A DNA stretch of 10,846 bases from the NCBI GenBank assembly GCA_946415665.1, contig CAMKTI010000055.1, positions 1 to 10,846 of the forward strand, in the 5' to 3' direction. The notes below the pieces were generated by a model. The model was not told where the DNA came from, ran no database searches, and saw nothing but the letters and a program-made list of their open reading frames with translations. A program made the position numbers and the translations under genes. Below, piece after piece: positions 5,704 through 10,846 of the stretch (position 1 is its first letter; every line of letters begins with the position of its first letter). This DNA is from an uncultured Clostridia bacterium (lineage in GTDB: Bacteria > Bacillota > Clostridia > Lachnospirales > CAMVHY01).

Positions 5704-7239
5704 TTAATCCTCGATTTTAACATCCATATTTATTTTTTTTATTTTCGCATCAAATTCTTTTTCATCAAAAAAATTTTTTTGCTCGCTATTATTTTTTTTC
5801 TCACAAACAAATTTTAAATCCAAATTCATCAAATCAATTTCATTTTCCAACAAATTTTTAACTTTATCCTTGCGTTCATCAAGCAATTTTTTTTTACTTT
5901 CATTTTCCGCTTTTATATAAATAATATTTTCCTTCACATTAATTATTTTCGCGCCTATTAAAATTTCTTTTAACAATCCATCTGCATTAAAAATCATTTT
6001 TTTCAGCACATCATCTAACTTTTTTTTATCAACAATATCATTTTCTCTATTATTTTTTTCTTCAGGCTTAACATTTTCCTTATTTAAAATTTTTTTCTCC
6101 GGTTCTTTTTTTTCAAATCCATCAACATTTTTCTTTTCAAATAAAAATTTTATACACTTAGCTTCAAGCGCAATTTTTTCATCGATCGCATATTTTAACT
6201 CACTAAGCAATTCCAAAAACATTTTCAATAAATCCATTTGCATATCAAAATCCAAATTACACTTATTCAAATTAATTAATCTTTCTTCCCACAAACTTAA
6301 AATTTCACCATCACCATTACTATTTATTAAAACCAATTTGTCTCGCAAAAATAAAACCAAATTATAAACAAACTGTGAAATTTCTTTTCCACCAAAAACA
6401 ATTTTATTTATCATCTCCAAAATTTTATTTAAATTCTTCTCACAAAAGCAATTTAAAAACTCACAACAAAAACTGTCATCAGCCGCCCCAGTTATCTCGA
6501 TAACTTTTTTTAAATCAATTTTTTCGTCAAAATAAAAAGCAATAACCTGATCCAAAATACTTAAAGCATCACGCATTGCCCCGTCCGACAAATAAATCAC
6601 ATAATTTACCGCATCATCATCAATATTTATTTTTTCTTCCGCCATATATTTTTTTATTGCCGCAAACATTTTATCTTTTTTTATTCTTTTAAAATCAAAT
6701 CTTTGACATCTCGAAATAATCGTTACAGGAATCTTTTGTGGTTCCGTCGTCGCTAAAATAAAAATTACATGTTCCGGCGGTTCTTCCAAAGTTTTTAAAA
6801 GCGCATTAAACGCTCCGCTCGAAAGCATATGCACCTCATCAATTATATATATTTTATATTTCGCATTTACCGGCGGATATTTTACTTCGTCACGAATTTC
6901 TCTTATATTATCAACGCCATTATTACTCGCCGCATCAATTTCAATTACATTCATATCTTTTTTATTCAAAATATCTTGACAGCTCGTGCAATTAAAACAT
7001 GGCTCAGCTAAATTATTTTTTTTATTCTCAAAACAATTTAACGCCATCGCAAAAATTTTTGCCACCGAAGTTTTTCCTGTTCCGCGCGTCCCACAAAATA
7101 AATATGCATGTGATATACGATTTAATTTTATTTGATTTACCAAAGTCTTTATGATATTTTCCTGCCCGACCACATCACAAAATTTTCTCGGACGATATTT
7201 TCTATACAGCGCAAAATATTTCTCTCCCAAACTTTTCAC
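5704..7239 (-). CDS. dnaX: DNA polymerase III subunit gamma/tau
   Basis: A 511-residue AAA+ clamp-loader ATPase that loads the sliding clamp onto DNA during replication. Seen: YRKYRP near the start, Walker A GTRGTGKT (50-57), four zinc-binding cysteines (C69, C81, C84, C87), Walker B IIDEVH (132-137), sensor 1 ATTEP (163-167), and the arginine-finger SRC motif (176-178). Residues 1-360 cover the gamma part; the tail from about 370 is K/E/N-rich and shorter than in classical tau proteins. The start is uncertain: the GTG at 7237-7239 lies only one base after AAAGG, while the TTG three codons later has that AAAGG at a normal distance. An A9 run at 5887-5895 encodes K449-K451 and could allow slippage. 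The recR and ybaB genes, often next to dnaX in Bacillota, are absent here; it is a single unit closed by its own terminator. Confidence 0.97.
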   Translation of the reverse strand: MKSLGEKYFALYRKYRPRKFCDVVGQENIIKTLVNQIKLNRISHAYLFCGTRGTGKTSVAKIFAMALNCFENKKNNLAEPCFNCTSCQDILNKKDMNVIEIDAASNNGVDNIREIRDEVKYPPVNAKYKIYIIDEVHMLSSGAFNALLKTLEEPPEHVIFILATTEPQKIPVTIISRCQRFDFKRIKKDKMFAAIKKYMAEEKINIDDDAVNYVIYLSDGAMRDALSILDQVIAFYFDEKIDLKKVIEITGAADDSFCCEFLNCFCEKNLNKILEMINKIVFGGKEISQFVYNLVLFLRDKLVLINSNGDGEILSLWEERLINLNKCNLDFDMQMDLLKMFLELLSELKYAIDEKIALEAKCIKFLFEKKNVDGFEKKEPEKKILNKENVKPEEKNNRENDIVDKKKLDDVLKKMIFNADGLLKEILIGAKIINVKENIIYIKAENESKKKLLDERKDKVKNLLENEIDLMNLDLKFVCEKKNNSEQKNFFDEKEFDAKIKKINMDVKIED

Positions 7240-7273
7240 ACCTTTAGTTTTTTTTTAAGGCTAACATAAAAAA

Positions 7274-7308
7274 ATAAAAAAAAGCAAAAGCAATTAGTAT
7301 GCCTTTGC
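7274..7308 (-). terminator. Rho-independent terminator after the 173-residue gene
   Basis: On the minus strand GCAAAGGCA (7300-7308) pairs with TGCTTTTGC (7284-7292), nine pairs including one G-U, seven-base loop, followed by a long U-tract (7274-7283). It lies 27 bases after the stop and just ahead of dnaX. Confidence 0.85.
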
Positions 7309-7335
7309 CAAACAAAATCTTTCTTTAATACAGTT

Positions 7336-7857
7336 TTATTGATTTTTATTCGGATCAATAACATCGATACATTCTTCTGAGTTTGGAACAACAACAAATT
7401 TTTTTTGATTATCATATGCTAGTTTGCCAATCGCATAATCATACGTTTGTTCTCCTATTTTCTCCTGCCTAACATAATACGCGTTTCTATCCTTTGACAC
7501 TTTAGCACATACAACGGCTTGAAATAACCCAAATAAAAGTAGGCCAATTCCAATTATCGATAAAATTAGCAAACTTTTTATTATCCCAACTGCTAAACCA
7601 ACCAAACCTAACACAAACGCCAAAAGAAAAACAGCTGCAAAAACTCTTTCTCCTATACTATGTTTTGCCGGCTTATTAATATTAAATACAGCACGAAAAC
7701 AAGTGACAAATGAAGTTACAAACATATCACGTACAAATATTTTTTTTGAATAAGATTCATTAAACGACCCAAAATAACGCACATGACATTTTATTGGTTC
7801 GTTTTCCAGCTCATTTAATTTTTCATTTTTAAACGTATTCTCACTTTCCTTTTTCAT
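7336..7857 (-). CDS. Two-helix membrane protein, paralogue of the 206-residue protein, unknown function
   Basis: A 173-residue protein, starting MKKESENTF. The ATG at 7855-7857 is chosen because AGGAGG stands right before it; a longer frame from a TTG at 7908 would begin inside the leader repeats and is rejected. Seen: a charged N-terminus with KLNELEN, a tight membrane hairpin at about 71-92 and 94-117 preceded by GERV, and a polar C-terminus with AKVSKDRNAYYVRQEKI. It aligns with the next gene upstream over the hairpin (ERIAAIVF, GLYSAWLGAKIAKESRR). Both have the same type of promoter, leader repeat and terminator, so they arose by duplication of the whole unit. I do not recognise the family; a small integral membrane protein with both ends cytoplasmic is the likely topology. 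Confidence 0.9.
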   Translation of the reverse strand: MKKESENTFKNEKLNELENEPIKCHVRYFGSFNESYSKKIFVRDMFVTSFVTCFRAVFNINKPAKHSIGERVFAAVFLLAFVLGLVGLAVGIIKSLLILSIIGIGLLLFGLFQAVVCAKVSKDRNAYYVRQEKIGEQTYDYAIGKLAYDNQKKFVVVPNSEECIDVIDPNKNQ

Positions 7858-7884
7858 TTTACTCCCTCCTGTAAATAAAAAAAT

Positions 7885-7916
7885 AACGTCAATAAATACC
7901 GACGTCAATAAATACC
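7885..7916. repeat. Tandem 16-bp repeat in the leader of the 173-residue gene
   Basis: GACGTCAATAAATACC at 7901-7916 and AACGTCAATAAATACC at 7885-7900. It begins a few bases after the expected transcription start and contains the palindrome GACGTC. The same repeat occurs at the same place in the paralogous gene at 8729-8760. Confidence 0.9.
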
Positions 7917-7925
7917 TTCATTGTT

Positions 7926-7954
7926 ACTTTACCAAAAAAAATTTTACTTGTCAA
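7926..7954 (-). promoter_or_regulatory. Promoter of the 173-residue gene
   Basis: TTGACA (7949-7954), a 17-base spacer with eight consecutive T, and TAAAGT (7926-7931) on the minus strand. It lies between the terminator of the upstream paralogue and the gene, so the gene is its own transcription unit. Confidence 0.82.
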
Positions 7955-8001
7955 GACTTTTTTGTAAAAAAATATTTTTATACCAAAAAATTTAAGCTTA
8001 A

Positions 8002-8038
8002 AAATAAAAAAAAGCAAAAGCAATTTAACTGCCTCTGC
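8002..8038 (-). terminator. Rho-independent terminator after the 206-residue gene
   Basis: On the minus strand GCAGAGGCA (8030-8038) pairs with TGCTTTTGC (8014-8022) with two G-U pairs, then a U-rich run follows (8002-8013). The sequence is nearly the same as the terminator at 7274-7308, as expected for duplicated units. Confidence 0.82.
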
Positions 8039-8070
8039 TGAATAAAATATTTATAATAGTTCATTTTGAT

Positions 8071-8691
8071 TTAAAAATTATCGTTTAGAATTTCAGAATT
8101 TTTCTGAAGAGAAGAAAAGAAGATAGGTCCTATATCTAAGATATAGTTAATATCTACCCCATCGGATATCAGTTTATCACCACTTTGCACCGGAATCAAT
8201 GTGATGTTTTCCACATCTTTGGCAACAAACTGCCAGTTATGTTTTCCTTGTCGCGATTCTATGGTTTGTATTCTTACGTAGATTCGCCGCGATTCTTTTG
8301 CTATTTTAGCACCAAGCCAGGCTGAATAAAGGCCAGCTGACACTAAAACTCCGCCAACCACTAATAAAAACGGCGATAAGTTTATAATACCAAATATTAA
8401 ACTTGCCAATCCCCCAAAACTTATCAGATTAAAAACTATTGCAGCGATTCTCTCTTTCCAATCCAAATAATTTAATTTAGCGTTACCATAAAAGCCTCGC
8501 CCAGTAAACATTGCATAAAAAGCTGAAACATAAGCTCGCCACATACCATGTGCTATCCCAATTTTATATTGTGGAAAATATTTTTTCCGATCATCATCCC
8601 AAAAAAACTCGTGACATTCTATCGATTCAACTTTGTTCTCTAGCTTATTTAACATTTCATCTTTAAGCATATCATCTGTTTCTTCTTTCAT
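8071..8691 (-). CDS. Two-helix membrane protein, paralogue of the 173-residue protein, unknown function
   Basis: A 206-residue protein, starting MKEETDDML at the ATG 8689-8691 with AGGAGGAGG five to thirteen bases before it. A TTG start further upstream (8736) would lie in the leader repeats and is rejected. Seen: a charged N-terminus (KLENKVESIECHEFFWDDD), an amphipathic stretch with W and F (about 45-70), a membrane hairpin at about 81-103 and 105-128, AKIAKESRRIYVRIQTI after it, and a longer C-terminus than the paralogue (ending KNSEILNDNF). It and the 173-residue protein share the hairpin, the KLNELEN/KLENK-type N-terminus and the positively charged segment behind the hairpin. I recognise no enzyme motif. 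The product is probably an inner-membrane protein with cytoplasmic ends. Confidence 0.9.
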   Translation of the reverse strand: MKEETDDMLKDEMLNKLENKVESIECHEFFWDDDRKKYFPQYKIGIAHGMWRAYVSAFYAMFTGRGFYGNAKLNYLDWKERIAAIVFNLISFGGLASLIFGIINLSPFLLVVGGVLVSAGLYSAWLGAKIAKESRRIYVRIQTIESRQGKHNWQFVAKDVENITLIPVQSGDKLISDGVDINYILDIGPIFFSSLQKNSEILNDNF

Positions 8692-8728
8692 TGAACCTCC
8701 TCCTACAATTTTAATCAAGTAAAAAAAT

Positions 8729-8760
8729 GACGTCAATAAATACCGACGTCAATAAATATC
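8729..8760. repeat. Tandem 16-bp repeat in the leader of the 206-residue gene
   Basis: GACGTCAATAAATACC at 8729-8744 and GACGTCAATAAATATC at 8745-8760, matching the pair at 7885-7916. The repeat lies just downstream of the expected transcription start and upstream of the ribosome binding site. Confidence 0.9.
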
Positions 8761-8769
8761 TCTGCTGTT

Positions 8770-8798
8770 ATTTTACCAAAACAAATTTTACTTATCAA
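8770..8798 (-). promoter_or_regulatory. Promoter of the 206-residue gene
   Basis: TTGATA (8793-8798), 17-base spacer, and TAAAAT (8770-8775) on the minus strand. The region from here to about 8818 is nearly identical to the one at 7926-7975, including AAAGTCTTGA-A-AAGTAAAATTT. The bases from 8820 to 8965 upstream of it show no gene; only a short stem TGTGT-GGCT-ACACA near 8877-8890 stands out. Confidence 0.78.
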
Positions 8799-8966
8799 GA
8801 CTTTTTTGTAAAAAAATATTTTATATAAAAATATGGTTTTGCAGATAGATAGTTTGATATATAAAAGCAAAATTTTGTGTGGCTACACATCTATAATGAA
8901 AATCAGAACCAAAAAAATTTTGTTTTCTGACCATTTTTTCCCTTGCATAAAAAATATAATACACAA

Positions 8967-9007
8967 AAAAAATCCCGTGAATAATAATTTTTGCAGCGGG
9001 ATTTTTT
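8967..9007 (-). terminator. Rho-independent terminator of the HD/nuclease operon
   Basis: AAAAAATCCCG (8967-8977) pairs perfectly with CGGGATTTTTT (8997-9007) around a 19-base loop. The stem overlaps the last two bases of the nuclease stop codon (9006-9008). The U-run on the minus-strand transcript covers the left side, so it ends the transcript of the gene pair to its right. Confidence 0.85.
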
Positions 9008-9833
9008 ATATTTTACAAACCGAATTATTACAAATACATTTTTTACATGCCGATAAATTTTTTTCATGCGAAATAAATTTTTTTTTAAGCATAAAACGCA
9101 TATCTTTTAACGCTTTTAAAACTTTTTTTCTCAAATATCTTTTATTTGGAATCATAAACATATAATCAGAATATATCAAATATCCATAGCGTGGTTTTTT
9201 TTTAAAACAATTTTCCAAGATAATAAAATATGCAATTACTTGAAATAAATCGCCCGGTTTGGGTTTTTTATAATTTCCGACTTGACCGCTTTTTAACTCT
9301 ATTGGAATTATATTTTTTGTAATTATATTTTTATAAATTAAGTCTGGCTTGCCAGATAATTTATTTTTTTTGTCAAATAAAACCTTAGTTTTAATAGTAT
9401 TATTTTGCTTTTTATTTTTTTCATCAGAATAAATTAAAACCCATGGCCAATACGGAAATTTAATATTCGTTTTTTTTATATTTCGCACGAAAAAAATTTC
9501 TATCAATAAAACCAAGCCTAAGAAAATAGCAAAATTTATATCCCAAAAAAATAAACACGATAAAATTCCTATCACCAAAATAAAAAATAAAAATATCTTT
9601 TTCCTACGCTCAAACAAATATTTTTTTCTAAACGTCTTATGAAAATAATTTCCCTTCGCAAATTTATTTTCGCCCGCGTCATAATTTTGCCATTTTATTT
9701 TTTTTTCTCTTTTGCTTTTTAAAATCTCTAAAATTTTTTTTTGCCCATAAAATCTTTCGTAATACCATTGATATGGACAATAAATAAACTTATTTATTTC
9801 GCTCGCAGAAATATTTTCGCTCTTATTATACAT
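9006..9833 (-). CDS. Cas4-like PD-(D/E)XK nuclease with a membrane hairpin
   Basis: A 275-residue protein of the Cas4/Dna2-like PD-(D/E)XK group. Seen: SASEINKFIYCPYQWYYERF (9-28) with C19, GNYFH (61-65, the active-site H), GKPD (161-164, D164), IELKSG (178-183, E179 and K181), QVIAY (198-202, the QxxxY motif), and a C-terminal cysteine group C263, C266, C268, C273. C19 plus three of these fit the iron-sulphur cluster of Cas4/AddB-type nucleases. The catalytic residues are complete, so it should be active on DNA ends. Odd: two membrane segments (about 81-97 and 100-117) are inserted between the H and D motifs, so the nuclease is probably tethered to the membrane. No CRISPR array or other cas gene is present, so it is not called cas4. 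It overlaps the HD gene by eight bases (ATG at 9831-9833), has a poor ribosome binding site, and is probably translationally coupled. Confidence 0.88.
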   Translation of the reverse strand: MYNKSENISASEINKFIYCPYQWYYERFYGQKKILEILKSKREKKIKWQNYDAGENKFAKGNYFHKTFRKKYLFERRKKIFLFFILVIGILSCLFFWDINFAIFLGLVLLIEIFFVRNIKKTNIKFPYWPWVLIYSDEKNKKQNNTIKTKVLFDKKNKLSGKPDLIYKNIITKNIIPIELKSGQVGNYKKPKPGDLFQVIAYFIILENCFKKKPRYGYLIYSDYMFMIPNKRYLRKKVLKALKDMRFMLKKKFISHEKNLSACKKCICNNSVCKI

Positions 9834-10509
9834 TTGGCTTTAATAATCTTCTTTCTAATATTTTATTATAACTTGTCCAATTCGAATCACTTTTATCATT
9901 TTCTGCAAGCTCTTCAAACATTTTTGTCTTTGCATCCAAATCATCAGCAAAATGTAAAACAAGCGCTTCAATTGTTTTTGGCAATTTCGGCGATCCAAAT
10001 TCATATTCTCCGTGATGCGATAAAATACAATGCAAAATCTTTAATCTCAAATCCTCTGGGAAATTATTTATATCACAAATTTTTTTGCTAATTAAATCCG
10101 AGCCAATAACTATATGCCCGATTAATTCTCCCGCATCACTATAATTATTTTCCGGAAAATCATTTAATTCATATATTTTTCCTATATCATGCAAAATTGC
10201 GCACGTAATTAAAATATCTCTATCAATTAATTTATTTCTTTTACACATAAAATCACAAATTTCTACAACCGAAACAGTATGTTCTAACAAACCACCAAAA
10301 AAACTGTGATGCATAGATTTTCCCGCCGAATGCTCACAAAATATTTTTAATCTCTCTTCATCAAAAATCTTTTTTAGCAGCTCACTTAAAAATTTATTTT
10401 TTACACTCGAAATATATTCCAACAAATCATTTTTTAATTTATCTAAATCTTTGTTGCTAGTCTTTACATAATTTTTTATTTCATATTCTTCCGGCTCAGC
10501 TTTTTTCAA
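9826..10509 (-). CDS. HD-domain hydrolase, YhaM-like 3'-5' exoribonuclease lacking the OB domain
   Basis: A 227-residue protein matching the HD half of YhaM, a 3'-5' exoribonuclease of Bacillota. Seen: LLEHTVSV (H76), ILHDIGK (H107, D108), GHIVIG (H132), LSHHGEYEFGSPK (H163, H164) and FADDLDAK (D188, D189), in the order and spacing of the family. YhaM is usually about 310 residues, with an N-terminal OB-fold that binds nucleic acid; here only its last strand (LKKAEPEEYEI) is present. The start at 10507-10509 is TTG with no clear ribosome binding site. Upstream in the same frame, 10510-10548 still reads NENYFDDVSNWG, which fits the missing OB end, until a TAA at 10549-10551. So either the 5' part has been lost or the protein works without OB. 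It is first in a two-gene operon with the Cas4-like nuclease. Confidence 0.85.
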   Translation of the reverse strand: MKKAEPEEYEIKNYVKTSNKDLDKLKNDLLEYISSVKNKFLSELLKKIFDEERLKIFCEHSAGKSMHHSFFGGLLEHTVSVVEICDFMCKRNKLIDRDILITCAILHDIGKIYELNDFPENNYSDAGELIGHIVIGSDLISKKICDINNFPEDLRLKILHCILSHHGEYEFGSPKLPKTIEALVLHFADDLDAKTKMFEELAENDKSDSNWTSYNKILERRLLKPNV

Positions 10510-10695
10510 TCCCCAATTACTAACATCATCAAAATAATTTTCATTAAATTATTAATTTTTTTTATTTTAAAAATATTTAATATTTAATTATTATTAAAAT
10601 ATATAAATCATATATTATATTATTAATTGTGATTAACTCAGGTCACACTGTGAATTAAATAATTAATAAATAACATTGAATATAATCATGATTCT
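10510..10695. other. Very AT-rich intergenic stretch, probably holding the operon promoter
   Basis: No ORF of note. Bases 10510-10548 look like the remnant of YhaM OB-fold coding sequence. The stretch 10552-10625 is almost pure A/T. An inverted repeat TGTGA-N10-TCACA lies at 10627-10646. I see no convincing -35/-10 pair with proper spacing, and no terminator for the gene to the right. Confidence 0.5.
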
Positions 10696-10846
10696 TTATT
10701 TTTTATCTTTGTCACATTTATTTGTTTCTTTTATATCCTCATAAAGTTCTTTATTATCTTCTATATTTTTATCATTCTCTTTTTTTTCTTCTTCTATTTT
10801 ATTGTTATTCGTATTATTAGAGTTTTCATTTTTTATATTTTGATTT
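10696..10846 (-). CDS. C-terminal tail of an unidentified protein, cut by the right edge
   Basis: An open minus-strand frame enters from the right edge and ends at a TAA (10696-10698), giving 49 residues rich in N, K, E and D, such as NSNNTNNNKIEEEKKEND and KETNKCDKDKK. This composition is like the charged low-complexity region of the 325-residue membrane protein, so it may be the tail of a similar exported or membrane protein; the start and the family are outside the window. No start codon is needed in the visible part. Being open for 50 codons in AT-rich DNA, with no in-frame stop, supports it, but not strongly. Confidence 0.6.
   Translation of the reverse strand, partial: NQNIKNENSNNTNNNKIEEEKKENDKNIEDNKELYEDIKETNKCDKDKK

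Noticed and set aside
7858..7908. Longer N-terminus of the 173-residue protein (starting MTSVFIDV)
   Set aside because: This extension is made of the leader repeat and the ribosome binding site itself; AGGAGG lies directly before the internal ATG.
8833..9165. A 110-residue plus-strand ORF
   Set aside because: It runs through the terminator hairpin and overlaps the end of the Cas4-like nuclease in antisense; no start signal.
9006..9833. A CRISPR-Cas locus around the Cas4-like gene
   Set aside because: No spaced direct repeats, leader or other cas genes are in the window; stand-alone Cas4-like nucleases are common.
10627..10646. CRP-like site TGTGA-N10-TCACA
   Set aside because: CRP sites have a six-base gap, the gap here is ten, and such short inverted repeats are frequent in AT-rich spacers.

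Overview
The window is very AT-rich, full of A/T homopolymers, and every supportable gene lies on the minus strand. DnaX and a YhaM-like HD protein point to a Bacillota (Clostridia-like) bacterium. Decayed IS5-family transposases, a broken gene and many short tandem duplications suggest a genome under relaxed selection, for example a host-associated or endosymbiotic lineage. The lineage is an inference; no ribosomal RNA or other decisive marker is present.

From left to right: (1) 1-266, the 5' part of an IS5-family transposase, broken by two TAG codons and a frameshift, running off the left edge. (2) 267-1464, a decayed gene of unknown function with an in-frame stop, a frameshift and a 5' end cut off by a second IS5 remnant (about 1465-1670). 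(3) 1835-4069, a 744-residue protein with an N-terminal ADP-ribosylglycohydrolase domain, a membrane hairpin and a charged helical C-terminal half; its leader holds a 136-bp tandem duplication that creates an upstream ORF. (4) 4490-5467, a membrane protein with a charged low-complexity region. (5) 5704-7239, dnaX. (6) 7336-7857 and 8071-8691, two paralogous two-helix membrane proteins. (7) 9006-10509, an overlapping gene pair: a YhaM-like HD hydrolase and a Cas4-like PD-(D/E)XK nuclease with an inserted membrane hairpin. (8) 10696-10846, the tail of another gene leaving the right edge.

The four membrane-protein genes (744 aa, 325 aa, 173 aa, 206 aa) each have their own strong sigma-A type promoter with a 17-bp spacer. 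The leaders form two pairs. The 744-aa and 325-aa genes share an inverted repeat at the expected transcription start. The 173-aa and 206-aa genes share a tandem 16-bp repeat just downstream of it. Rho-independent terminators follow the 325-aa, dnaX, 173-aa, 206-aa and nuclease genes, so most are single transcription units; only the HD/nuclease pair is clearly an operon. The most interesting part is the accessory block 1835-5551: a membrane-tethered ADP-ribose hydrolase, its duplicated leader, and a co-regulated membrane protein.
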